Below are positions 1 to 11,804 of a stretch of DNA of 64,000 nt, piece by piece (the stretch's first letter is position 1; each line of letters begins with the position of its first letter). The notes under the pieces were generated by a model. It was not told the DNA's origin. It saw only the letters and a program-made list of their open reading frames with translations, and did no database searches. Both the position numbers and the translations under genes were made by a program. Origin of the DNA: Sympetrum striolatum (lineage: Eukaryota > Arthropoda > Insecta > Odonata > Libellulidae); NCBI GenBank assembly GCA_947579665.1, contig OX388341.1, positions 4,154,001 through 4,218,000 on the forward strand, in the 5' to 3' direction.

Positions 1-151
1 TTGGGCCCCTCTGGAATCGAACCTATGACACTGAGGATCAAAGTCGCTTTTTTCCTGGGGGTTTCACGTTATGGCCAATATATCATAAAAATTTCAAGTC
101 AATGACGCTTGTGGTTTAGCCTGTGAATTTGTATCCTATCTATATACCTAT
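1..151 (-). repeat. T-arm-box repeat, partial unit U0
   Basis: This is the terminal box only of a unit that continues to the left of the window. It has one T-arm motif (TCGAACC at about position 18, read on the minus strand as GGTTCGA), followed by the conserved terminal module that ends in GTATCC and TATC/TA microsatellite. The short peptides it encodes (for example SGIEPM) are translations of the box, not protein. Confidence 0.85.
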
Positions 152-167
152 ATAGCTATATAGCTAT

Positions 168-1244
168 ACGAGTAAAATGTAGCTTGCATACTGCAAGCAG
201 ATCGGCAATACTAATTTCATATCGGCATCATATCGAGACGGTCCTCAAAACAAAAAAAAAAGGATTGAAATTTTTCTTAAAATTCGCTAAAATTTCATCG
301 TCTGGCATCTAACTCGGGTCTTACTGGTGAACTAACTATGCAGCAGAGTAGAAGACTACCCTTTGTAACTACGTGTGAAAATTCAAGCAAAAATATTCGC
401 AACAACTGCCTGAAAAGACGTTCTAATTTTCACGAATGTTAATGGCTCTTTGGATTCGAACCAAGGACGATCTTGGAAAACTAAAAAAGGTTTCTGAAAG
501 TTATTTATGATATCTATCTATATACCGAATTTCAAGTTTCTATATTGTTGGGAAAGGGTTCAAAAAAAATAATTGAAAATCGGATCAGTTACTGATTTTA
601 GAGACGCCTGGTGTCGAACCCAGGACACATTGACAGCTGGGAATGCACAGTGTGATTTGTATACACTTAATCTTTCTTAATGCAAAGTTTGAAGTCTTTA
701 TCGTGCCGGGAAGTACCTATAATTTGTTTCCGTTATCTCCGTAAGAAATGCATTGTGGAGTACAAATGGCCCTCTGGGATCGAACCAAGGACCATAAGCG
801 AATAAAAAAAATTTGATTATCAAATATATTTATGATTTCTAACCCCATGCCAAATTTCATGTTTCCATGCATTCGGAAAGGGGTCCAAAAAATTCTTAAA
901 AATCGCCACAATGCAATTTAAACGGCCGATTTTTGCCCCGACCTAGCATCAAACCCAGGATATTTTCCGTAAAACTCATTTATGTTTTCGATAGATCATG
1001 ACCATATATATAGGCTCCTTGAGTTTTGATTCGCTACCTATCCGGAAATTATTTTTTTTTAATTCCCGAAAATCAAAGCAATGCATTTAAACGGGAAAAA
1101 TCGGGACTTTGAGGCCCTCTGGAATCGAACCCATGACATCGAGGTTCAAAATCGCAATTTTTCTTGAGGTTATACGTTATGGCCAATATGTCGTAAAAAT
1201 TTCAAGCCATTGACGCTAGTGGTTTAGCCTGTGACTTTGTATCC
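168..1244 (-). repeat. T-arm-box repeat, six-box unit U1
   Basis: Strand is given so that the hairpin end is 3'. The unit runs from the hairpin end (ACGAGTAAAATG, then the stem GCTTGCA / TGCAAGC around a 3-nt loop) to the GTATCC end. Six motifs lie near 307, 456, 613, 779, 948 and 1124, each reading GGTTCGANNCC or a close variant on the minus strand. Boxes 1 and 5 have mutated cores (CTAACTCGG and TCAAACC). Each monomer of about 165 bp also has a second module related to GAGTTTCAA followed some bases later by CGGGAAGT. No A-box is convincing upstream of any box. A TA/TATC microsatellite separates it from the next unit. Confidence 0.9.
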
Positions 1245-1275
1245 TATCTATATACCTATCTATCTATATATATAT

Positions 1276-2350
1276 ACGAGTAAAATGTTGCTTGCATACT
1301 GCAAGCAGATCGGCAACACTATTTTTATGTCGGCATCATATCGGGACGGCCATCAAAAGAAAAAAATGATTTGAAATTTTTCTTTGAATTCGCTGAAATT
1401 CCATCGTCTGGCATCGAACCCGGGTCTTTACTGTGAACTTACTATGCAGCACAATAGAAAATCACCATCTCTAACCATGTGTGAAAATTTAAGCAGAAAT
1501 ATGGGCTACAACTGCCTCAAAAGACGTTTTAATTTCCACGAATTTAAATGGCTCTCTGGATTCGAACTAAGGACGATCTCGGAAATCTAAAAAATGTTTC
1601 TGAAAGTTATTTATGATCTCTATCTATATGCCGAATTTGAAGTTTCTATATTATTGGCAAAGGTTTCAAAATAATTCCTAAAAATCGGATTAACTTCTGA
1701 TTTCAGAGACACCTGGTGTCGAACCCAGGACTCTTTGAAAGCTGTGAATGTACTGTTTGATTTGTATGGACTTGATCTTTGTACATGCAAAGTTTGAAGT
1801 TGATATCGTGCCGGGAAGTACCTAAAATTTGTTTCCGTTATCTCCGTAAGAAAAGCATTGGGAAGTGCAAATGGTCCTCTGGGATCGAACCAAGGACCAT
1901 AAGCTAATATGTAAAATTTGATTATGAAATAAATTCATGATATCTATCGACGTGCCGAGTTTCAATAATCCATGTTATCGGGAAAGGATCCAAAAAAAAT
2001 CTTAAAAATCGCCGCAATGCATTTTAAACGGCCGATTTTTGCCCCGGCCTAGCATCGAACCAAGGACAATATTCGAAGATATCTTTCCGATTTTCGTTGG
2101 CTATGCACGGCATTTAGCGGTCCCTCGAGTTTCAACTCTCTGCTTTTCCGGGAAGTGCCTCAAAAAAATTTTCGAAAATCCCCGTCATGTAATCTTATGG
2201 GGAAAATCGCGATTTTGGGGCCCTCTGGAATCGAACCCATGACACTGAGGTTCAAAATCGCAATTTTTCTGGAGGTTATACGTTATGGCCAATATGTCGT
2301 AAAAATTTCAAGCCATTGACGCTAGTGGTTTATCCTGTGACTTTGTATCC
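1276..2350 (-). repeat. T-arm-box repeat, six-box unit U2
   Basis: This is a complete unit with boxes near 1413, 1558, 1717, 1885, 2054 and 2229, so spacing rises regularly from 145 to 175 bp. Box 2 is TTCGAACTAAGG and the other five keep TCGAACC. Hairpin end and GTATCC end are both intact. It is one of the best units to use as a consensus for the family. Confidence 0.9.
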
Positions 2351-2378
2351 TCTCTATATATATATATATATATATGAA

Positions 2379-2423
2379 TATATGATATATGAATGAATCC
2401 GGAGAAGCATCTATATATAATAG
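2379..2423. repeat. Junction motif with TA microsatellite
   Basis: Between U2 and U3 lies TGAATCCGGAGAAGCATC followed by a TATATATAATAGA run. The same word, in either orientation, recurs at many unit junctions (for example 3515, 9103, 9134, 10276, 12908, 14080, 16035, 18284, 20628, 24040, 24955) and beside the solo copy at 34608. Confidence 0.8.
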
Positions 2424-3498
2424 ACGAGTAAAATGTAGCTTGCATACTGCAAGCAGATCGACAACACTAATTTCATATTGGCATTATATCGGGACGGTCC
2501 TCAAAAGATAAAAAAAGGATTTAATTTTTTCTTAAAATTCGCTGAAATGTCATCGTCTGGCATCGAACCCGGGTCTTACTGAAAACCTACTATGAAAAAC
2601 AATAGAAGACCACCATCTCTAACTATGTGTGAAAATTCAAGCAGAAATATCGGCTACAACTGCCTCAAAAGACGCTCTAATGTTCACGATTGTAAATGGC
2701 TCTCGGGACTCGAACCAAGGACGATCTTGGAAATTTAAAAAATGTTTCTGAAAGTTATTATTGATCCCAATCTATATGCCAAATTTCAAGTTTCTATATT
2801 ATTGCGAAAGGTTTCAAAATAATTCCTAAAATTCGGATCAACTTCTGATTGCAGAGACACCTGGTGTCGAACCCAGGACACATTGATAGCTATGAATGCA
2901 TAGTTTGATTTGTTTAGACTGGTTCTTCCATCATGCTAAGTTTTAAGTCGATAGCATGCAGGGAAGTACCTTAAACTTGTTTCCGTTATCTCCATAAGAA
3001 ATGCATTGAGGAATGTAAATGGCCCTCTGGGATCGAACCAAGGAACATCAGGGAAAATATAAAAATCGATTATGAAATATATTTATGATATCTAACTCCA
3101 TACCGAATTTGAAGTTTCCATGCCATCGGGAAAGGGTCCAAAAAAAATCTTAAAAATCGCCACAATACATTTTAAACGGCAGATTTTTGCATCGACCTAG
3201 CATCGAACCCAGGTTATTTTCCGTAAAACTCATTTATGTTTTCGATAGATCATGACCATATATAAAGGCTCCTCGAGTTTTGATTCTCTACCTATCCGGC
3301 AAGTATTTTTTAAAAATTCCCGAAAATCAAAGCAATGCATTTAAACGGGAAAAATCGGAACTTTGGGGCCTTCTGGAATCGAACCCATGACATTGAGGTT
3401 CAAAATCGCAATTTTTCTGGCGGCTACACGTTATGGCCAATATGTCGTAAAAATTTCAAGACAATGACGCTTGTGGTTTGTCCTGTGAGTTTGTATCC
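2424..3498 (-). repeat. T-arm-box repeat, six-box unit U3
   Basis: This is a complete unit with boxes near 2563, 2709, 2867, 3031, 3200 and 3378. It is nearly identical along its length to U12 (17171-18244): they share the unusual wording around box 1 (GAAAACCTACTATGAAAAAC) and the CTCGAACC form of box 2. This points to a duplication or a shared recent source copy. Confidence 0.9.
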
Positions 3499-3547
3499 TC
3501 TCTATCTATTATATATAGATGCTTCTCCGGATTCATTCATATATCAT

Positions 3548-4625
3548 ACGAGTAAAATGTTGCTTGCATACTGCAAGCAGATTGACAACACTAATTTCAT
3601 ATCGGCATTATATCGGGACGGTCCACAAAAGAAAAAAAAAAAAGATTGAAAATATTCCTAAAATTCGATGAAATTTCATCGTCTGGCATCGAACCCGGGT
3701 CTTACTGGTTAACTTACTAAGCAGCACATTAGAAAATCACCATCTCTAACTATGTGTGAAAATTCAAGCAGAAATATTGGCTACAACTGCCTCAAAAGAC
3801 GTTCTAATTTTCACGAATGTAAATGGCTCTCTGGATTCGAACCAAGGACGATCTAGGAAATCTAAAACATGTTTCTAAAATGTATCTATCTTTTCTATCT
3901 ATATGCCTAATTTCATGTTTTAATATTATTGGGAAGGGGTTTAAATTCATTCTTAAAAATCGGTTAATTTACTGATTGCAGAGACACCTGGTGTCGAACC
4001 CAGGAAATATTGGTAGCTGTGAATAGACAGTATGACTTATTAGGACTTCATCTTATTTCATACAAAGTTTAAAGTCAATAACATGCCGGGAAGTACCTAA
4101 AACCTAATTCTGTTATCTCCATAAGAAATGCATAGAGGAATGTAAATGGCTCTCTGTGATCGAACCAAGGACCATCAGTGAATATGTAAAATTTGATTAG
4201 AAAATATATTTATGATCTACAACTCCATGCCGAATTTCAAGTTTCCATGACATCGGGAAAGGGTCCAAAAAAAATCTTAAAAATCGCCACAATGCATTTT
4301 AAACGGCCGATTTTTGCCTTGACCTAGCATCGAACCCCGGTTATTTTCTGTAAAACTCATTTATGTTTTCGATAGATCATGACCATATATAAAGGCTCCT
4401 AGAGTTATGATTCTCTACCTATCCGGGAAGTATTTTTTTAAAATTCCCGAAAATCTAAGTAATGCATTTAAACGGGAAAAATCGGGACTTTGGGGCCCTC
4501 TGGAATCGAACCCATGACACTGAGGATCAAAATCACAATTTTTCTGGCGGTTAATAGTTATGGCCAATACGCAGTAAAAATTTGAAATCAATCACGCTTG
4601 TGGTTTAGGCTGTGAATTTGTATCC
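3548..4625 (-). repeat. T-arm-box repeat, six-box unit U4
   Basis: This is a complete unit with boxes near 3688, 3836, 3995, 4159, 4329 and 4507. It ends the first block of the array. After the TATC/TA run, a diverged hairpin end (CTAGTAAATTGGTGCCTGC, about 4670-4705) opens directly into non-array sequence, so a fifth unit is represented only by its terminus. Confidence 0.88.
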
Positions 4626-4665
4626 TATCTATCTATATACCTATCTATATACCTATCTATATATA

Positions 4666-4706
4666 TGAACTAGTAAATTGGTGCCTGCAAACTGCAAGCA
4701 AAGACA
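4666..4706 (-). repeat. Orphan hairpin terminus of a T-arm unit
   Basis: CTAGTAAATTGGTGCCTGC followed by AAACTGCAAGCA matches the hairpin end of the units with several substitutions, and the inverted stem is partly lost. No T-arm box follows. It is either a truncated unit or the left-over end where the array was broken. The terminal tetranucleotide is CTAG, as in the solo insertion at 35.4 kb. Confidence 0.6.
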
Positions 4707-7700
4707 ATTATGAAGGGATATGTGTCTTTTTAATTATACTACTGTCTATCGTATACCTAATTTTCAAATATGAGATCGAGTTTCATCTAATAATATAATA
4801 ATTATTTCGAAAGCCTTTCACGTTTAATTGAGACGGGAGTTTTGCAGTTGAGACCTTAAAGAATACGCATAAGTAAAATTAAATTTAAGAAATGCGCCAA
4901 ACATATTTAAGAAATAATAAAAATCTTCGTAAGATAAAAAGGCGAGAAATCGATAGATGATTCGTTACCTGTAGTACTCGGTTCAGTGCAAGGCATACTT
5001 CAATTGAATCCTATGTAAATTAAATGGCGTCTAAAGCGGCACAAAGAGCTCCGTTTCTAATTAAATAAACAAATAGAAATTAGGCAACATAGTTGAATAA
5101 TTTTGAAGAATGTAGAAAAAGAAGTTGAATTTAAAGCCCGTATGGAGATGTTGGGAAAATATTTTGCATACGATGATAAACGCAGAAATTGTTTTTACTT
5201 ACAAAAATTATCCAGCGAACACGTAGAACAACATAATCCGAAGGTCGTTCAAGAATTTAGGACATCACCCGTTGGATTTCAAAGGCCTTCTACGCTTATT
5301 TGATACGGGAGATTTGGAGTTGATTCCTAATGAATGTGCATTCGTAAAATTAATTTGAGAAAATACGCCAATCAAAGCAAAGTTAGAATAAAAATCTGCA
5401 TAAGATAAAAATGCGGAAAATAAATAGACGATTACCTGTGAAGTATTCAATTATATAAACAAACAAATATGCTACAGGTAACGTATTTATGTAAATAATT
5501 CTGAAAAACGTAGAAAAAGAACTTAATTCTAAAGCCCGTTTGCAGAATATGAAAAAATAGTTTGAGGTGAATACAATAGAAAAGAGTAAACATAGTAAGC
5601 ATACATTTTTAATCGCAGAAATTGTTTTACTTACGAAGAATCATCCAGCTGATACGTAGAAAAACGTAATCCAAAGTTCGTTCAAGGAAATCAGCGTATT
5701 TTATGAGTAGATTTTTGTTGTTTATTTTGATGAAAGTTAAATGTTCTTGATGTATATTAATATTACAAACAAAAGAATATTGAAAAATATTTCAAAAACT
5801 TCATACTTTCATCACGGCGTATGTTATTTGAACTGCAAACAAATTTGTATTCCACGTAAATAATGGTCGTAGCCAAAGTTTTTATCTTGGGAAGGGTGCA
5901 AATAAAAACAGTATTAATTTGTATTTAATTTAAGATGTTGCCGACATGGCGAAATTGGATGCAGGAAAAATGAAAATTCCTCTTTGAGGTATAATTTAGT
6001 TAAATACTCTCCACTGTACGTACATTTTTCATGCTTATGTGAATGAAAACATTTGGTTCTTCATGGACATTTATCGTTTCCCCAGCAGTATCCCATATCA
6101 TTACGTAAGGTACTACGTATTAATTAAAAAAACGAAAATTTAACTTAATTTTAAATTCTGTATGGATAAGATGACAGAATAAATATATGTTATTAAAATA
6201 GAAAAGACGATACATAATAGGCATACAATTAAAAGCACAATTTTCACACACGAAAGGCAATCCAACATATACGTATAATCCTAACATCGTTCAAGGATAT
6301 AATTTTATTTCCTGTGTAGATATTTGTTGTTCATTTAAATGAAAGTTACACTTTCTTGATATTCAATTATAATATGGTCCTTCAAGAAAGGCGGACAGCA
6401 ACGGGTTTGGCTGCCCGTATGAGCTTTTTGGTTACAATGTATCACAATGTATGTAGTATGAAATTGAGGCATACGTTACTTAAAGCTTCCCCTCCTAAAA
6501 GGAACATCATCTAAAGAAGCCACACTATGAGGTGGCACGCGAGACAGGACGCTGGAGCTTATCTGTCGATCTTAAGAGAAACTAAGGGCAAAATACCAAA
6601 CACACCGAGTGCGGTGAGAAAGTGGTCACTGTGCTAGGACTCCAACACCAAGGTACGAATTCCGGCTAGCAAGATTTTTCTGGCTATAGAATGGTTGAGT
6701 GTCTTTGTTAATAGTATTAGTTATTGAAATGGTGGTAATTGGGATCTCCCTGCTTTCATCAGAGATGTTATGAATATTGTTATTAATTATAACGCCATAA
6801 AGTAGGAATCGGAAATGGCCATTGCAAAGGAAGTTTTTAGACATAATTTAATATACGATAAATGCATTGGGTTAAGTGAGAATAAAGTGAAATACTACTA
6901 TACTAAACTATACCGATTTTGATGCTAATGATTCGTATTGTTTGCAGTTATATTATTTCTAAATAATATCGTTGAAACTATTAATTTACATTAATATTCT
7001 GATAGTAATATTTTAGGATGATGTAAATTTCAGTTGTACTTACTTTTACTCAGGCATAGGTAGACTTGATCCGGTATAATACGTTCTTCATCAGTAATTA
7101 ATGAGTATTTTTCATCGAAATTGCTTTCTTATCCCCCTTATATAGATTCAGTGTAGACTTTTAAATTTAATCCTCGAATAATCTCACTACTTACATGACT
7201 TTTCCGATTATCTTCGTTTATAAATGGTCTCGTATTTTCTACATAAACTTATGTTATCACAGTAAGTATTCCCGAATAATTCATTGACCGTGCAGATATT
7301 CGCTGTCCATTTTGATGAAAGTTACATTTTTCAACCTTCAGTCATAACATATATGGAAAGAAATTTTTTTTAATTATACCACTGTCTATTGTATGCATAA
7401 TTTTCAAATAAGTGAGATCGAGATTCGCCAAATAATATGATAGTAAAATAATCATTTCTAAAGCCTTTCGCGTTTATGAGATACGGGAGTCTGTAATGAA
7501 TACGCATTCGTAAAATTATATTAAAGAAATACGCCAAACAAAGTAAAGTCAGAATAAAAATCTGCATAAGATAAAAATGCGGAATAAATAGACGATTACC
7601 TGTGTAGTATGTGGTTGAGTGCAAGACATTCTGCAAAATAATCCTATATTCATTAAATGTTGTCTACTACGACAATGAGCTCCGTTTCTAATTAAATAAA

Positions 7701-9099
7701 CAAATAGACAATAGGCAACGTAATTATGTAAATAGTTTTAAAGTACGTAGAAAAAGAACTTTATTCTAAAGTCCGTTTGGAGAAGATGGGAAAATAATAT
7801 TCATACAATGATACATGCAAAGATTGTTTTTACTAACCAAGAATTATCCAGCGTAGAACAACGTAATCAGAAAGTCTTTGAAGGAAATCAGAGTATTTTA
7901 TGAGTAGATTTCTGTTTTTTTTTATTTTGATGAATGTTGAATTACGTAATATATTACGAACTAATTGTGTACTACGTATTAATTAAAGAAACGTAGAAAA
8001 AGAACTTAATTTTAAATTCTCTTTGGAAAGGATGACAGAATAATTATATGTAATTAAAATAGAAAAGAATAAACATAATAGGCATAAAATTAAAAGAACA
8101 GAAACTCACACACACGAAAAGCAATCCACCATATGCGTAAACCAACGATATCCTAACATAGTTCAATAATACCATGTATTTCCTGATTAGATATTTGTTG
8201 TTCATTTAGATGAGAGTTCAGTATATGATAAATGTATTTGGTTAAGTGAGCTATGAATTATAATATATTAATAAATTATAGTGTTCGCGAAACTAATGAT
8301 TCGTAATGCTTACAGTTGTGTTATTTCTAAAGATTGTCGTTAAACCTTTTAATTTACATTAATATCCCTATTTATTAATTTATATTCGTATCTATGTACT
8401 TCATTCTAGAATAATCTCACTACTTACATGACTTTTACGATTATCTTCGTTGTTAATGGTCTCGTATTCTCTACATAAACTTATGTTATCACAGCATGCA
8501 TTCACGATTGATTCATTGACCGTGCAGATATCCACTGTCTATTTTAACGAAATTTACATTTTTCAGCATTCAGTAATAACATGTATCGAAAGAAAGATTT
8601 AAAATAATTAAAAATGCATCAAACCTTTATCATTGCATATGAAAATAGGATCGTAAACAAACTTGTTTTCGATTCAAACAATGGTTGTTGCCATAGATTT
8701 AATTTTCAAAATGAGGAGAAAAAAACGTAATAAATTGGCGTTCAAACTAAAATTTTGCAAATTTCCTGCCGGAATGTTAAAATCGGTCGCAAGAAAAGAA
8801 AACTTTGATCCTTTATACGTAATATAGACCAAGTTCCACTGCTTTACGATTACATTTTCCTATTTTAATTAACGAAAGAAATTTGCTCTTCATGGCCATT
8901 TTTCGTTTTTCCCGTTTAAATACATTGAAAAATATAATCCTTTCTGGTCTCAAACCTAGGACAAAATCTGTAGATTTTCGATTTTTTCCCAACTCGACTG
9001 TCAATTATGAATCTCTTCTGAAAATTTCAGCCTTCCAGCTCGATTAGAAATGCCCAGGATTTTGTGTCAATCAGTAGGATTTGCAGCTTTATATATAGT
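4707..9099. repeat. Non-array AT-rich block with diverged internal duplications
   Basis: I see no convincing gene here. The block is built from diverged repeats of itself. TACTACTGTCTAT at 4737 recurs near 7377 with the following 100 or more bases. The region at 6113-6240 recurs at 7970-8100 (offset about 1,860). The AATAATCTCACTACTTACAT stretch at 7176 recurs at 8410. The piece at 5290-5440 recurs at 7480-7610. The block is AT-rich and without T-arm boxes, so it is either a foreign segment splitting the array or the original locus into which the array grew. Confidence 0.6.
6386..6660. other. GC-richer island of unknown nature
   Basis: About 275 bp with clearly higher GC than the flanks, containing runs such as AGGTGGCACGCGAGACAGGA. 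It resembles a transposon end or SINE-like insert, but I find no terminal repeats, poly-A or T-arm motif. It interrupts the diverged duplications of the 4.7-9.1 kb block. Confidence 0.3.
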
Positions 9100-9102
9100 A
9101 AT

Positions 9103-9164
9103 GAATCCGGAGAAGCATCTATATATAATAGATGAATGAATCCGGAGAAGCATCTATCTATTAT
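9103..9164. repeat. Double junction motif at array start
   Basis: Two head-to-tail copies of TGAATCCGGAGAAGCATC, each followed by a TA-rich run, form the border between non-array DNA (up to about 9100) and unit U5. The motif therefore also occurs at the outer edge of the array, not only between units. Confidence 0.75.
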
Positions 9165-10239
9165 ACGAGTAAAATGTTGCTTGCATACTGCAAGCAGATC
9201 GACAACACTATTTTCATGTCGGCATCATATCGGGACGGCCATCAAAAGAAAAAATGGATTGAAATTTTTCTTAAAATTCACTGAAATTCCATCGTCTGGC
9301 ATCGAACCCGGTTCTTTACTGTTAAAGTTACTATGCAGCACAATAGAACATCGCCATCTCTAACTATGTGTGAAAATTCAAGCTGAAATATGGGCTACAA
9401 CCGCCTCAAAAGACGTTCTCATTTTCACGAATTTATATGGCTCTCTGGATTCGAACCAAGGACGATCTTGGAAATCTAAAAAATGTTTCTGAAAGTTATT
9501 TATGATCTCTATCTACATGCCGAATGTCAAGTTTCTATATTGTTGGGAAAGGGTTCAAAATAATTATTGAAAATCGGATCAGTTACTGATTTTAGAGACG
9601 CCTGGTGTCGAACCCAGGACACATTGATAGCTGGGAATGCACAGTTTGATTTGTATACACTTAATCTTTCTTAGTGCAAAGTTTGAAGTCTTTATCGTGC
9701 CGGGAAGTACCTATAATTTGTTTCCGTTATCTCCGTAAGAAATGAATTGAGGAATTTAAATGGCCCTCTGGGATCGAACCAAGGACAATCAGCGAATATA
9801 TAAAATTGGATCCTGAAATTTATTATTGATCTCCAACTCCATGCCGAATTTCAAGTTTCCATGCCATCGGGAAAGGGTCCAAGAAAAATCTTAAAAATCG
9901 CCACAATGCAATTTAAACGGCCGATTTTTGCCCCGACCTAGCATCGAACCCAGGATATTTTCCGTAAAACTCATTTATGTTTTCGATAGATCATGACCAT
10001 ATATATAGGCTCCTTGAGTTCTGATTCGCTACCTATCCGGAAAGTATTTTTTTTTAATTCCCGAAAATCAAAGCAATGCATTTAAACGGGAAAAATCGGG
10101 ACTTTGAGGCCCTCTGGAATCGAACCCATGACATCGAGGTTCAAAATCGCAATTTTTCTGGAGGTTATACGTTATGGCCAATATGTCGTAAAAATTTCAA
10201 GCCATAGACGCTAGTGGTTTAGCCTGTGACTTTGTATCC
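9165..10239 (-). repeat. T-arm-box repeat, six-box unit U5
   Basis: This is a complete unit with boxes near 9301, 9448, 9607, 9774, 9942 and 10119. It is closely related to U9 (14125-15200): both share the wording around box 1 and the AATCTTTCTTAGTGCAAAG stretch downstream of box 3. Confidence 0.9.
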
Positions 10240-10275
10240 TATCTATATACCTATCTATGTATCTATTATATATAG

Positions 10276-10327
10276 ATGCTTCTCCGGATTCACTCATGAT
10301 ATACCCAGATACCCAGATACCCAGATA
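10276..10327. repeat. Junction with ACCCAGAT minisatellite
   Basis: An inverted junction motif (GATGCTTCTCCGGATTCA) is followed by tandem ACCCAGAT octamers before the GGATAC end of the next unit. The same octamer run is found at 18349-18383, 19497-19530 and 20723-20740, in each case before a plus-oriented unit. It was not seen next to minus-oriented units. Confidence 0.75.
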
Positions 10328-11764
10328 GGATACTAATTCACAGGCTAAACTACTGGCGTCACTGACTCGAAATTTTTACCACGTATTGGCCATAACGTGA
10401 AACCCCCAGGAAAAAAGCGACTTTGATCCTCGGTATCATGGGTTCGATTCCAGAAGGCCCCAAAGTCGCGATTTTCCCCATAAGATTACATGGCGGGGAT
10501 TTTCGAAAATTTATTTGAGGCACTTCCCGGAAAAGGAGAGAGTTGAAACTCGAGGGATCGCTAGATGCCCCCCATATCAAAAGAAAACCATAAAGATATC
10601 TAGGAATATTATCCTAGGTTCGATGCTAGGACGGGGCAAAAGTCGGCCGTTTAAAATGCATTGCGGCGATTTTTAAGTTTTTTTTTGAACCCTTTTCCGA
10701 TGGCATAGAAACTTGAAATTCGGCATGGCGTTAGATATCATAATTATATTTCATAATCAAATTTTAAATATTCCCTTATGGTCCTTGGTTCGATCCCAGA
10801 GGGCCATTTACATTCCTCAATGCATTTCTTATGGAGATTACGGAAACACATTATAGGTGCTTCCCGATATTATATCTACTTGAAACTTTGCATAAGATAA
10901 GATCAAGTCATTACTAATCAAACTGTGAATTCACAGCTACCAATGTTACCTGGTTTTACCACCAGGCGTCTCTACAATCAGGAAATGATCCGATTTTTAA
11001 GAATTTTTTGGAACCATTTCCCAATTATATAGAAACTTGAAATTCGGCATTTAGATAGAGATTATAGATACATTTCAGGAACATGTTCTTGATTCCCACG
11101 ATCGTCCTTGGTTCGAATCCAGAGAGCCATTTACATTCGTGAAAAGTAGAACGTCGTTTGAAGCAGAAGCAAAATGACTTGCTAGGACTTAATCTAATTT
11201 CATACAAAGTTTGAAGTATATATCATACCGGGAGGTACCTAAAATGTGTGACTGTTATCTCCGTAAGAAATGCATTGTGGAGTACAAATGGCCCTCTGGG
11301 ATCGAACCAAGGACCATAAGCGAATAAAAAAAATTATTATGAAATATATTTATGATTTTTAACCCCATGCCAAATTTCAAGTTTCCATGCATTCGGAAAG
11401 GGGTCCAAAAAAATCTTAAAAATCGCCGCAATACATTTTAAACGGCCGATTTTTGCCCCGACCTAGCATCGAACCCAGGATATTTTCCGTATAACTCATT
11501 TATGTTTTTGATAGATCATGTTCATATATATAGGCTCCTTGAGTTTTGATTCGCTACCTATCCAGAAAGTATTTTTTTTTAATTCCCGAAAATCAAAGCA
11601 ATGCATTTAAACGGGAAAAATCGGGACTTTGAGGCCCTCTGGAATCGAACCCATGACATCGAGGTTCAAAATCGCAATTTTTCTGGAGATTATACGTTAT
11701 GGCCAATATGTCGTAAAAATTTCAAGCCATTGACGCTAGTGGTTTAGCCTGTGACTTTGTATCC
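10328..11764. repeat. Inverted-fusion T-arm unit U6
   Basis: This unit has two GGATAC ends facing outward and no hairpin end. From 10328 to about 11165 the boxes read GGTTCGA on the plus strand (10436, 10618, 10787, a decayed one near 10955, and 11108). After about 11168 the orientation flips and boxes read on the minus strand (11299, 11467, 11644). The switch lies inside a monomer, after TCGTTTGAAGCAGAAG. The arms form a long imperfect inverted repeat. The left half is nearly identical to 19531-20250 (unit U14). Confidence 0.8.
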
Positions 11765-11804
11765 TCTCTATATATATATATATATGAATATATATATATA
11801 TGAT

